The translations under genes were made by a program, and so were the position numbers. This document shows positions 9,024 to 17,353 of a DNA stretch of 64,000 bases, piece after piece. The DNA comes from Candidatus Nitrosopelagicus sp. (GTDB lineage: Archaea; Thermoproteota; Nitrososphaeria; Nitrososphaerales; Nitrosopumilaceae), in the NCBI GenBank assembly GCA_028345095.1, contig JAOMCQ010000002.1, forward strand, positions 1 through 64,000, in the 5' to 3' direction. The notes beneath the pieces were generated by a model, which was not told where the DNA came from, ran no database searches, and saw nothing but the letters and a program-made list of their open reading frames with translations. Position 1 is the stretch's first letter, and each line of letters begins with the position of its first letter.

Positions 9024-9041
9024 TTTATAACAAGTTATAAA
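9024..9041. promoter_or_regulatory. Palindromic divergent TATA pair
   Basis: TTTATAAC and GTTATAAA form a perfect inverted repeat with eight-base arms and a two-base centre, between divergent genes. On each strand one arm is a TATA-like box centred about 26 bases from the start codon (ATG 9011 minus, ATG 9064 plus), so one element may serve both leaderless transcripts. The palindrome could also be an operator. Confidence 0.5.
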
Positions 9042-9063
9042 AAATATCCCACTGAAAGAAATT

Positions 9064-9996
9064 ATGTATACTATAAAACAACCAAAAGAGATAATATTTG
9101 GAAAAAATTCTTGTAAAGAGTATACTTTTCCTGATAATAGTTTAGTCATAACATCAAATGGTGCAATAAAAAGAGGATGGATTGAGTATTTGGGAATTAA
9201 AAATTATTTTTTGTTTGATAGTGTAGAACCTAATCCATCAATAGAAACAGTAAATGAAATAATTAATGAATTTCAAAATAGTAATTTTTCATGTATTATT
9301 GGAATGGGAGGAGGAAGTAGTTTAGATGTTGCAAAATTTGTGAGTCATAAATTACATAAAAAAAAGATTATGATTCCAACAACGTTTGGTAGTGGTAGTG
9401 AAGTAACAAGGATTTCAGTTCTAAAAGTAGATGGTAAGAAAAAAAGTTTTCATAATGATGAACTTTTTGCAGATAGTGCAATTATTGATTCATTTTTCAT
9501 TTATAATTCTCCAACGGAAATAATAAAAAATTCTGCAATTGATGCATTAGCACAATGTTCAGAGGGATTTGATAGTAAAAATGGTAATTACTATACAAAA
9601 TTTCTTTGTAATTATGCATTTGAATTATTAGAAGCGGGGGTGATGAATATGGATCATGAAAAAATAGTTAAAGGGTCATTAGTATCAGGATTAGGTTTTG
9701 GGAATTGTTCTACAACGTTAGGACATGCATTATCATATGTTTTTTCTAATGAGGGATATTCACATGGACATGCACTTTCACATACAACATTATTAGCACA
9801 TGAATTTAATAAATCAAAATATTATGAAAGATTCAAAAAAATAGTAGAAAAATTAAAATTTTCTAGAATTAAACTGGAACAAAATTATGTTGAAGCGTCA
9901 GAATTGATTTTGAGTGATAGAAAGCATTTAGATAACAATCCATTAGAAATAACAAAAAATGACATCATATCATTATTAAAAAAAATTAATGATTAA
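9064..9996 (+). CDS. Iron-type alcohol dehydrogenase, probable phosphonoacetaldehyde reductase
   Basis: Expected to reduce phosphonoacetaldehyde to 2-hydroxyethylphosphonate, the substrate of MpnS, with NAD(P)H. The 310-residue protein is a group III (iron-dependent) dehydrogenase: MGGGSSLDVAK at 81-91 binds the dinucleotide, TTFGSGSEVT at 106-115 is diagnostic, and metal ligands are Asp160, His221 and His234. The usual fourth ligand, His four residues after Asp160, is Gln164 here. It is shorter than typical members (about 380), mainly in the C-terminal helical domain. It is read away from the mpnS side from a shared divergent promoter. Function rests on family plus cluster. Confidence 0.85.
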   Translation: MYTIKQPKEIIFGKNSCKEYTFPDNSLVITSNGAIKRGWIEYLGIKNYFLFDSVEPNPSIETVNEIINEFQNSNFSCIIGMGGGSSLDVAKFVSHKLHKKKIMIPTTFGSGSEVTRISVLKVDGKKKSFHNDELFADSAIIDSFFIYNSPTEIIKNSAIDALAQCSEGFDSKNGNYYTKFLCNYAFELLEAGVMNMDHEKIVKGSLVSGLGFGNCSTTLGHALSYVFSNEGYSHGHALSHTTLLAHEFNKSKYYERFKKIVEKLKFSRIKLEQNYVEASELILSDRKHLDNNPLEITKNDIISLLKKIND

Positions 9997-10032
9997 ATAA
10001 ATGAAATTTTTTACATAGTGAAATTGATATAG

Positions 10033-10548
10033 TTGGGAAATAGATTTTTCAATATGGGAGATAACCTTGCATTCCGTTCATGGTATTATTTTAGACAGGG
10101 ATGGAGCACATATTTTGCATTTATTTTTGCAGCAGTAAACACACTAACTGTTACATATTTCTTGGCAATTGAGAGCTATCCTGAGCTAAAGTTAATTTTT
10201 CCATCATTTCCAATATATGTTGGAATAATCACTTTGATTGGAGTTCCATTACTTGTGTTCATAGGATATTTACATTTCAAAAGATCAGCTGCATATAGAT
10301 CTGAAGCAGATATTATTTTTGAAGTCAATCCATTTGTAAGAAGAATGCTGGTGAATACAGAATTATTAATTCAATTAAATCTACAACTAACCGAAAATAT
10401 GATAGCATCATCTAAAAATGAAAAGATGTCCCAAGATGAAATTAAAAATCTTGAGAAATTGAAAAAAGAATTAGAACAGTTAATTGATAACAGATCTTTT
10501 TCAAATAAGATGGATTTAGAATATTTAAAAAAGAACATCTCAACTTAG
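10033..10548 (+). CDS. Hypothetical two-helix membrane protein
   Basis: 171 residues, family not recognised. After a short aromatic N-terminus there are two membrane helices (about 27-46 and 61-81), then a charged region with a helical, coiled-coil-like stretch around 125-155 rich in Lys and Glu. The start may be TTG at 10033 or the ATG seven codons later. It follows the reductase by about 35 bases and precedes a WbqC-like gene by a dozen, so it could be an operon member, but nothing ties it to phosphonates directly. The C-terminal region is probably cytoplasmic. Confidence 0.65.
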   Translation: MGNRFFNMGDNLAFRSWYYFRQGWSTYFAFIFAAVNTLTVTYFLAIESYPELKLIFPSFPIYVGIITLIGVPLLVFIGYLHFKRSAAYRSEADIIFEVNPFVRRMLVNTELLIQLNLQLTENMIASSKNEKMSQDEIKNLEKLKKELEQLIDNRSFSNKMDLEYLKKNIST

Positions 10549-10560
10549 TAATTAGCTCAA

Positions 10561-11238
10561 TTGATTATTTCCATACATCAACCAAATTACTTGCCTTATC
10601 CAGGTTTTTTTCACAAAGTAAGTCATTCAGATGTATTGATAGTTCAAGATGTTACAAAATTTGATGAAAGATTTTCAAATCGAAATAAGATTATTTCGTC
10701 AACTGAATGGACATGGCTTACAGTGCCAATTAAAAAAAATCATAAAGACTATTTGTTAAAAGATGTTCAAATTTTTAATGATTTAAAATGGAATAAAGTT
10801 CATAGAAAAAAATTAGAAAGTGCATACAATAAATCAAATTTTTTTAATAAGTATAATACTGATTTGAATTTGATACTGGAACAAAAATGGGAAATGTTAT
10901 TAGAATTAAACATGACAATAATAAAAAAAATTAATGATTGGTTAAAAATTAAGACTAAGATAATTTATGAATCAGAATTAGGAATAGAAGGTGAAGCGAC
11001 AAACAGATTGATAAATATCTGTAAAGCAGTAAATGCAGATGTGTATCTATCAGGAGATATGGGACATGATTATCTAAATGAAGAATTATTCAAACAAAAT
11101 GAAATAGAATTAAGATATCAAAATTATACACCAAAACAATATAATCAAATATTATCTAGAGAGTTTATTCCAAATTTATCAATCATAGATATGTTATCTA
11201 ATATAGGACATGAAGAAGTTAGAAAAATTCTGAATTAA
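10561..11238 (+). CDS. WbqC-like family protein
   Basis: 225 residues matching the WbqC-like family at its signature N-terminus: SIHQPNYLPYPGFFHKV, then VQDVTKFDERFSNRN and a later LSGDMGHDYL. Members sit in O-antigen and other surface-polysaccharide clusters and in some natural-product clusters; their reaction is not well established, though transfer of an acyl or aminoacyl group to a sugar has been proposed. The start is TTG at 10561. It overlaps the tail of the opposite-strand methyltransferase gene by four bases. Context supports modification of a surface sugar or the phosphonate glycan. Confidence 0.8.
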   Translation: MIISIHQPNYLPYPGFFHKVSHSDVLIVQDVTKFDERFSNRNKIISSTEWTWLTVPIKKNHKDYLLKDVQIFNDLKWNKVHRKKLESAYNKSNFFNKYNTDLNLILEQKWEMLLELNMTIIKKINDWLKIKTKIIYESELGIEGEATNRLINICKAVNADVYLSGDMGHDYLNEELFKQNEIELRYQNYTPKQYNQILSREFIPNLSIIDMLSNIGHEEVRKILN

Positions 11239-12092
11239 GATATATTCTTTTTTCTAATTTGTATTCTAATTTCTATTCCATTATCACCATCAGTTTTTTT
11301 GAATGGATAAAATGGACATATCTGTTTACTGAAAGAGGGAAAATATTTTTTTATGGTTAATTGTCCTCTGCCTTCTATTCGAACAAATTCTCTATAAGAT
11401 TCACATTTAATAATTTCTAGATTATTTTTTTCAACAAGAGTTTTCAAAGTATTTTTTGTATAATGATATGAAGATGCATTATCAAAAACTGATTGATTTA
11501 ATATTTTTGGGTTTTGACAATCAGGTACTGCAATGAAAATAAATCCATTGTTTGAAAGTAGTTCGCTACATTTTTGAAGAAGTAAATCAGGTCTTACCAA
11601 ATGTTCAAAAACGTGTGAAAGCCAAATAATATCAAATTTTGTATTTATTTTGAGATCTTCAGCAAATCCTTGAATGCATTTACCATAAATTAATTTATCA
11701 TTGATAAAATCAACATATTTTGAATTTGCCTCAACACCGGTTACAGAAAATCCTTTATTTTCAAATAAACGTAAAGCCAAACCAGTACCAGGACCAATTT
11801 CTAAAAGATTTTTTGATTCATTGAACAAAGGAAAACAATAATCAAAATGTGATTTCCAGAGATTCATCAAGTAGCTACCGTGATTTGTTTTATGATCTAA
11901 GTCAATTGTGTCTTTAATTTCTCCGACAGGAGTAGCATTTGCATAGTACTTCTTCATTGTTTTATCTAATTGTTCAATAGATTCACCAGTCGCAATTAAT
12001 TTACAAGAATTACATTGTGTTATGGGAATTTCTAAAAAAGAATTATCGAATATGATAGAATTTGATGAGCTTCCACATGAAATACAAGTCAT
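11235..12092 (-). CDS. SAM-dependent class I methyltransferase with N-terminal zinc ribbon
   Basis: 285 residues. The N-terminus has a four-Cys zinc-ribbon pattern (CISCG near residue 3, CNSCK near 27). The central Rossmann fold carries the SAM-binding motif LEIGPGTGLAL near 97-107, an acidic VTGVEANSKY strand end, and FDIIWLSHVFEHL near 155, typical of Methyltransf_11/23 proteins. The C-terminus resembles enzymes that methylate sugars or small molecules in polysaccharide clusters. ATG at 12092. It is divergent from the PIG-L gene. The substrate cannot be stated; an O- or C-methyl group on a surface sugar is the natural guess. Confidence 0.8.
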   Translation of the reverse strand: MTCISCGSSSNSIIFDNSFLEIPITQCNSCKLIATGESIEQLDKTMKKYYANATPVGEIKDTIDLDHKTNHGSYLMNLWKSHFDYCFPLFNESKNLLEIGPGTGLALRLFENKGFSVTGVEANSKYVDFINDKLIYGKCIQGFAEDLKINTKFDIIWLSHVFEHLVRPDLLLQKCSELLSNNGFIFIAVPDCQNPKILNQSVFDNASSYHYTKNTLKTLVEKNNLEIIKCESYREFVRIEGRGQLTIKKYFPSFSKQICPFYPFKKTDGDNGIEIRIQIRKKNIS

Positions 12093-12232
12093 GATTATAT
12101 TGATTGAATGCTATATTCAATGTTTACTTTACAATAAAAAAATTAGTAAGATAAAGTCAGAATACCAATAGATAATAAACTAATAATCTCTTCTACACAA
12201 TGACTAAATAGTATATATTAAAATTTCAGTAT

Positions 12233-12922
12233 ATGAAAAATTTTAAAAATGAACGATTATTAATTATCGCACCACATGCTGATGATGAAGTACTTGGATG
12301 TGGAGGTTTAATTGCAAAAGTTAAAGAAGATGGTGGAAAAGTGTATGTTCTAATTTTTAATGTAAGTTCAATTGAGAAATATGATAATGAAAAATTTACT
12401 GAAAAAAGAAAAAAAGAAACTGAAAATGCTATGAAATTTCTTAAAGTTGATGATTATGTAACAGTTTTTGATTCACCAGAAGATAACAGATATTTGGATG
12501 CAAAACCTCTTCACTCGTTAATTAGTAAAATTGAGACAGAAACTAAAGTATCCTTAACTAAAATTAAACCAACAATTGTTGCAATACCAACAATAAATTC
12601 TCATCATCAGGATCATTTACATGTACATAAAGCATGTATTGCTGCACTTAGACCATTAAGTACACCAATAGCAAATGTTGTTTTATCATATGAAGCACCA
12701 GAACATAGTAGATGGTCAACTAGTGGAGTATTTGAGCCAAATCTCTATATTGATATTTCAAAATATTTAACAAAAAAAATTCAAGGATTTTACAAATACA
12801 AATCTCAAATAAAGATTCGAGGTAGAGATAAAACAACAATTACTAATCATGCAGAATATAGAGGAAAAGAAGTCGGAAGAAAGTATTGTGAAGCATATTT
12901 TGTTCATAGATTTACAATATAG
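12233..12922 (+). CDS. PIG-L/LmbE-type N-acetyl deacetylase
   Basis: 229 residues. The zinc-binding signature APHADDEVLGCGG at 13-25 is the AHPDDE motif of the LmbE/PIG-L family, and NSHHQDHLHVH near 122-132 supplies the third zinc ligand. These enzymes remove acetyl groups from N-acetylated amino sugars, often GlcNAc attached to a lipid or small molecule. An AT-rich TATA-like run lies just upstream (about 12211-12220), but only about 17 bases from the ATG, closer than usual. It is followed after 36 bases by a nucleotide-sugar epimerase/dehydratase. A surface amino-sugar substrate is inferred. Confidence 0.88.
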   Translation: MKNFKNERLLIIAPHADDEVLGCGGLIAKVKEDGGKVYVLIFNVSSIEKYDNEKFTEKRKKETENAMKFLKVDDYVTVFDSPEDNRYLDAKPLHSLISKIETETKVSLTKIKPTIVAIPTINSHHQDHLHVHKACIAALRPLSTPIANVVLSYEAPEHSRWSTSGVFEPNLYIDISKYLTKKIQGFYKYKSQIKIRGRDKTTITNHAEYRGKEVGRKYCEAYFVHRFTI

Positions 12923-12958
12923 ACAAAGACAAATACTGAATAATTTAAGATATAGATA

Positions 12959-13933
12959 ATGAAAACTTTTTCTGGAAAAAATATTCTTGTTACAGGAGCA
13001 GATGGATTTGTCGCAAGTCATTTATGTGAACATTTGGTTTCAAAAAATGCTAAAGTTATAGCATTATTACGAAGAAATTCAGGTGGAATTTTTAAAAATC
13101 TGAATGAAATAAAAAAATCAGTTAAAATCAAATGGGGAGATACACAGGATCTTTCGCTTTTAACAGAAACAACAAAAAATGTAGATATCATATATCATTT
13201 GGCAGCACAAAGTCATGTGGGACACTCACTCTATAATCCATATGAAACAGTAACAAATGATGTATTATCCACATTAAATGTAGTAGAAGCTGCAAGAAAA
13301 AATGATGTAAAAAGAGTGATTCATGCAGGAAGCTCAGAGATTTATGGTGATCCAAAATATGTTCCAATAGATACAAAACATCCATTACAACCTAGAAGTC
13401 CATATGCAGCTGCAAAAGCATCTGCAGAAAATATTCTTGAATCATACTTTCATACATATGGACTACCCATTGTCATGTCAAGATTTTTCAATATTTTTGG
13501 TCCACGGCAAGGATTAGATCAGGCTATACCTAAATTCATTTTACAGGCACTAAATGGACGAAATATTACAATATATGGAGATGGAAAACAAACTAGAGAT
13601 TATACCTATGTAGATGATGCAGTAAATGCATATTCAAAATTAGGATTAATTCCAAATCTAGAAGGGAAAGTAATGAATTTTGGAACAGGAAAAGAAATTC
13701 AGATTAGAAAGTTAGCAAAATTAATTATAGAATTATGTGATTCAAATTCAAAATTAAAATTTTCAAAGAATTTGAGAAGTGGTGAAACACCAAGATTACT
13801 ATGTAATTCAAATACTGCAAAAAAATTAACTAAATGGAAACCAACTATATCCTTCGAAGAAGGTGTAAAAAGAACCATAGAATATTACAAAGATAAAACT
13901 CATCTTATAGATAATATTCCATATATGTTGTAA
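12959..13933 (+). CDS. NAD-dependent nucleotide-sugar epimerase/dehydratase
   Basis: 324-residue extended short-chain dehydrogenase. NAD-binding TGADGFVASHL is at 12-22; the active site shows GSSEIYG near 122-128 and YAAAK (Tyr/Lys pair) near 148-152; RFFNIFGPRQG near 175-185 and DYTYVDDAV near 219 are typical of GDP-mannose 4,6-dehydratases and UDP-sugar 4-epimerases. The N-terminal TGADGF and the layout lean towards the GDP-mannose 4,6-dehydratase group, but the family cannot be settled by eye. A GDP-mannose-hydrolase-like Nudix protein nearby would fit GDP-sugar metabolism. It converges on the opposite-strand gene with four bases between. Confidence 0.85.
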   Translation: MKTFSGKNILVTGADGFVASHLCEHLVSKNAKVIALLRRNSGGIFKNLNEIKKSVKIKWGDTQDLSLLTETTKNVDIIYHLAAQSHVGHSLYNPYETVTNDVLSTLNVVEAARKNDVKRVIHAGSSEIYGDPKYVPIDTKHPLQPRSPYAAAKASAENILESYFHTYGLPIVMSRFFNIFGPRQGLDQAIPKFILQALNGRNITIYGDGKQTRDYTYVDDAVNAYSKLGLIPNLEGKVMNFGTGKEIQIRKLAKLIIELCDSNSKLKFSKNLRSGETPRLLCNSNTAKKLTKWKPTISFEEGVKRTIEYYKDKTHLIDNIPYML

Positions 13934-13937
13934 ATTT

Positions 13938-14843
13938 TTAAGAATTTTTTAGTTCTTCAAATATAGATTCTAATCTTGATTTCATATTATCAGAATTTTT
14001 CCATGAAAAGTTTTTTTGAATTTTAGATGTAGATGTGTACGGAATATTTGGTAGCTTATCAGTATCAGATTGTTTTTTTAATAATATAGATAGATTGTAC
14101 TTGTTTTTAGCTATATTTTTCATATTAATTGCTAAATCATTAATAGAAATCCTAGATTCATTTGATATATTATAAATTTCATTTTTAGGTTTTTTACTAA
14201 CAATTTGATTGAGTATATTTAAAAAATCATCAATGTGAACAAAATCAACTAATTGTTTTCCATCTCCATATAGGGATATCTCTCGATTTGAAAAAATATT
14301 TAAAATGAATTTGTCAATCACATTATTGAATTTTGCATCAAAAAAGTGTTGATGACCATAAATATTTGACATTCTTAAAATTGTATAAGGTAGATTGCTT
14401 TTCATTAATAGTGTCTCTTGTTCAAAACGAAATTTTCCATATAATGTTTCAGGATTTGGAGTACAATCTTCAGAATTCATTTCAGAATCAGAATAAACAA
14501 AGGCGGTGGATAACAAAAGAAAATTACATTTTTTATTGTCAATTAATTTCAAAAGTTTTTTAAAATCATCAATATTGATTTTTTTATAGAGATCAGAGTT
14601 TTCTAAACAATCTACAACACCTCCTGTGTTAATACAGTAACAAATGAGATCTACATCTCTGGATAATTTTTTTATTAAATTTTCATTTTTTAAGTCATCT
14701 TGAAAAAATTTTATTTTTCTATTTTTAAAATTCAATTTTGAAGAATTATTTCCATGATCAATACAAGTTATATTATGAGTTTTAGATAATGAAAATGCAA
14801 TTTCACTTCCTAAGTATCCAGTTCCAAGAATTAAAATTTTCAT
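13938..14843 (-). CDS. NAD-dependent epimerase/dehydratase family protein
   Basis: 301 residues, short-chain dehydrogenase fold. N-terminal GTGYLGSEIA (residues 7-16) binds NAD(P). A Ser/Thr and the Tyr-Lys pair appear in LLSTAFVYSDSE and TLYGKFRFE, RMSNIYG follows near 157, and YGDGKQLVDFVHIDD near 195 is shared with sugar epimerases and dTDP-4-keto reductases. It is only distantly related to the neighbour at 12959-13933. It precedes nothing in tight linkage on its strand; the glycosyltransferase starting at 16068 ends 28 bases upstream of it, so the two may be cotranscribed. Product unknown. Confidence 0.78.
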   Translation of the reverse strand: MKILILGTGYLGSEIAFSLSKTHNITCIDHGNNSSKLNFKNRKIKFFQDDLKNENLIKKLSRDVDLICYCINTGGVVDCLENSDLYKKINIDDFKKLLKLIDNKKCNFLLLSTAFVYSDSEMNSEDCTPNPETLYGKFRFEQETLLMKSNLPYTILRMSNIYGHQHFFDAKFNNVIDKFILNIFSNREISLYGDGKQLVDFVHIDDFLNILNQIVSKKPKNEIYNISNESRISINDLAINMKNIAKNKYNLSILLKKQSDTDKLPNIPYTSTSKIQKNFSWKNSDNMKSRLESIFEELKNS

Positions 14844-14871
14844 TTTCTAGATGTTAGATAATAAAATCATA

Positions 14872-16068
14872 TTAATTAATTCCTAACAAATTTTTAAATT
14901 TTTTAAAATATAATCTATTACCAATAAGAAAAAGGGTTAATCTAAATTTCATGTTAATTTTTGGTGTATTTTTTTTTATTTTTGGATACTTTTGGTGTAT
15001 TTGTAAGAAGAAATTATCCCACCACTTAGCCACAAGTTCTGGGTCAGATATTTGCTTTGCAAAACTATATTCTTTTTCAAATAATTCATCTCGAAAGTTT
15101 TTATCTTCAACTATTTTATCAATAACTTTTGCAATCTCTGCTGGTTCGTTTGATGTAGGTAACATTGGAGAATTTAATTCTGTAGTTCCTGAAAATATTT
15201 TCATATTTTTATTAGTGTATTGAAGTATAGGCTTTTTACAAAAGATTCCTTCTAATTCTATCAATGCGTAAGTGCCGATACGCATATTTCCCATAACAGC
15301 ATCTGCAAAATTATAATATTTTGCCATATCTTCTCGAGAGATCATTGGAATAAATTTTACTTGTTTAGGTTTTGTTTTAATTAATTCATCTTTAATTTTT
15401 AATTCCTCCTTTGTTGATACATCAAACCATTCAACTTGCATGATTTCAAAATCAGATTTACATAAAGGCAATGCTTTCCAGATAAGATCTGTACCTTTTG
15501 GTTTTCCCATTCTTTGTGGACTAAAAAATATAAATTTGTTTTTTGATTTGTTAAGTGGTGCTGGATTTGTATTAAAAATAGAAGTATCAATTGGCATCAT
15601 ATCTAATTTAATCCCATTTTTTGTGTATTTTTTTAAATGTTCAAATACCCAAGTGTAAGCTAAATGAAAATTTGCATTTTCAAAACATTTTCTATAAAAT
15701 AATCTTTCAAGAAAATTCAATGTGTGTAATGGTTCCGTAAACCATTCTTCTTTAGAGTTCTTTACAAATCGTGGTGCATCTATATCTCGTCCAACATAAA
15801 AAACAGAATAATTTAGATCTGCAAGATATGCAATTCTTTCTCCGGTTCCCATAGTAATGCAGACATCAAAATCATCAGCTATCTCATTAACTCTTTTTAG
15901 ATGATCTTTAACTTTATAATTTGGAAAAGTTTCAACATCTTTTTCGTATGTAAAAATCCCTGCTCCATCCTTAAAAAAATTTATTATATGAATTTCTGCT
16001 TTTGTATACTTTCGTAAGGTTTGTAATATATTTCCAATATCACCAATAGCTAAAACTCTTAGTGTCAT
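14872..16068 (-). CDS. GT-B fold glycosyltransferase (GT4-like)
   Basis: 398 residues. The C-terminal half has the GT4 pattern: FIFFSPQRMGKPKGTDL near 176-192, KFIPMISREDMAKYYNFADAV near 240-260, and an acidic region ALIELEGIFCKKP near 270 in place of the usual E-x7-E nucleotide-sugar site. The N-terminal half is an acceptor-binding Rossmann domain. No membrane helix. Expected to add a sugar to a surface glycan on the cytoplasmic side. Faces away from the plus-strand genes after it, leaving a 95-base divergent gap. Donor and acceptor unknown. Confidence 0.75.
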   Translation of the reverse strand: MTLRVLAIGDIGNILQTLRKYTKAEIHIINFFKDGAGIFTYEKDVETFPNYKVKDHLKRVNEIADDFDVCITMGTGERIAYLADLNYSVFYVGRDIDAPRFVKNSKEEWFTEPLHTLNFLERLFYRKCFENANFHLAYTWVFEHLKKYTKNGIKLDMMPIDTSIFNTNPAPLNKSKNKFIFFSPQRMGKPKGTDLIWKALPLCKSDFEIMQVEWFDVSTKEELKIKDELIKTKPKQVKFIPMISREDMAKYYNFADAVMGNMRIGTYALIELEGIFCKKPILQYTNKNMKIFSGTTELNSPMLPTSNEPAEIAKVIDKIVEDKNFRDELFEKEYSFAKQISDPELVAKWWDNFFLQIHQKYPKIKKNTPKINMKFRLTLFLIGNRLYFKKFKNLLGIN

Positions 16069-16163
16069 TAAATAACAATGAATTTATCCTATTATTTACC
16101 ATTATTACTAAATTAAATATATCAAATGAAAAGCAGATATAATAATAAAAAAATTGCATTAAT

Positions 16164-16919
16164 ATGAAAAAAAATAATGATGTTGTTGCAGGTTTAGGAG
16201 AAATAGGCACCCCTCTAAAAAAAATTTTTTCTAAAGACCTAGAAGTATTAGGTTATGATACAAATCAAAAATTAATGACTGTAAAAGAAAGAAAATTTGT
16301 AGAATCTGTTGATGTTCGATTCTTACATATCTGTATACCATTTAACAAAAATTTTATTAAATCAGTAAAAAATTTAATTAAAAAATTCAAACCAAAATGT
16401 ATCATAATACATAGTACCGTAGAACCTAATACTACAAAAAAAATACAGAATAATTCAGATATTCCAGTCATATACAGTCCAATTAGGGGAGTACATAGAA
16501 GAATGCAAAATGATCTTAAAAGATATACAAAATATTTTGCAATAGAAAAAAATGCACCAAAACTTAGATGGGCTACAAAAAATTATTCAGATTCATTAAA
16601 AAAATGTGGAGTAAAAACAAAAAGAATGTCTAGTCCAGTGACATTGGAATTAGGAAAAATTATTTGTGATACCTCATATTATGGATGGTTAATTACTTAT
16701 GCACAATTGAGTAATATTATTGCAAAAGATCATAATGTAAAATATGATGAAATGTGGGAGTTCTCAGAAGAAATTCATAAGTATCTGGGCAATAGACCAA
16801 AAATGTTTCCAGGTATAATTGGAGGTCACTGTGTTATACCAAATCTAGATTTAATACACAATCAAACATTGGATTTAATTAAAAAAACTAATGACATCTA
16901 TACAAAAAGGAAGAAATAA
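16164..16919 (+). CDS. Short UDP-glucose/UDP-ManNAc-dehydrogenase-like protein
   Basis: 251 residues, against about 430 for the family. The N-terminal Rossmann domain (AGLGEIGTPL at 9-18, LHICIPFNK, HSTVEPNTT) and the central helical domain (LELGKIICDTSYYGW) are present. The protein ends soon after IIGGHCVIP, which corresponds to the catalytic Cys region (GGHC) of UDP-ManNAc dehydrogenases. The C-terminal sugar-nucleotide domain is missing, although the stop is clean and the next gene begins two bases later. It may be a minimal family of its own, a partner subunit, or a degenerate enzyme. Part of a three-gene run with the Nudix and methyltransferase-like genes. Confidence 0.7.
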   Translation: MKKNNDVVAGLGEIGTPLKKIFSKDLEVLGYDTNQKLMTVKERKFVESVDVRFLHICIPFNKNFIKSVKNLIKKFKPKCIIIHSTVEPNTTKKIQNNSDIPVIYSPIRGVHRRMQNDLKRYTKYFAIEKNAPKLRWATKNYSDSLKKCGVKTKRMSSPVTLELGKIICDTSYYGWLITYAQLSNIIAKDHNVKYDEMWEFSEEIHKYLGNRPKMFPGIIGGHCVIPNLDLIHNQTLDLIKKTNDIYTKRKK

Positions 16920-16921
16920 TT

Positions 16922-17353
16922 TTGATGAAAAAATCATCAACTAAAAATTATGAAAAATTTATCAAAGTTTTTCCATTTTCTTGTGTTGATGTATTATTAT
17001 TCAAGAATGATGCAATACTCTTAACAAAAAGAACACGAAATCCATACAAGAACTATTGGCATCTTCCAGGTCACATGATTAAAAAAAATGAATCAATGAG
17101 ACAAGCTGTAAAACGTGCTGGAAAAAATGAATTAAGTCTTGATGTGACAATTAAAAAATATGTAGGAGTGTATGAAAGTCTTAATTCCTTTCGTCATGAT
17201 ATTTCCCATGGATTTATAGTGAAAATTAAGTCAGGAGATATTAAAACTGATTTTCAAAGTAAAGAAATGAAATTTTTTAAGAGAATTCCAAGAGATACTA
17301 TCCCTCATCAAAAGAAAATGATTAAAGAAGCAAAAAGAATTTTGAAAATTTAA
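16922..17353 (+). CDS. Nudix protein resembling GDP-mannose mannosyl hydrolase
   Basis: 143 residues, Nudix fold. The Nudix box is altered: PGHMIKKNES, then KRAGKNELSL, so the usual G-x5-E-x7-REUxEExGU lacks several acidic residues. The same changes, aligned position by position, mark GDP-mannose mannosyl hydrolase (PGGRVQKDET..RLTMAEL), which hydrolyses GDP-mannose at the sugar and not at a pyrophosphate. FRHDISHGFIV near 90 also fits that group. The start is ATG at 16925 or 16922 (two consecutive). The next gene starts inside its stop codon (TAATG). A role in balancing GDP-sugars is inferred. Confidence 0.75.
   Translation: MMKKSSTKNYEKFIKVFPFSCVDVLLFKNDAILLTKRTRNPYKNYWHLPGHMIKKNESMRQAVKRAGKNELSLDVTIKKYVGVYESLNSFRHDISHGFIVKIKSGDIKTDFQSKEMKFFKRIPRDTIPHQKKMIKEAKRILKI

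Noticed and set aside
9012-9149. N-terminal extension of the second alkaline-phosphatase-superfamily gene
   Set aside because: It would cross the divergent promoter and the first codons of the reductase, and adds residues before the normal family start at ATG 9011.
12103-12121. Inverted repeat ATTGAAT-N5-ATTCAAT before the methyltransferase gene
   Set aside because: Short, AT-rich arms are expected by chance in this genome and the position matches neither a TATA box nor a clear operator.
16164-16919. Pseudogene of a sugar dehydrogenase
   Set aside because: The frame is intact, the active-site Cys is kept and the next gene begins two bases later, so a small functional protein is likelier.
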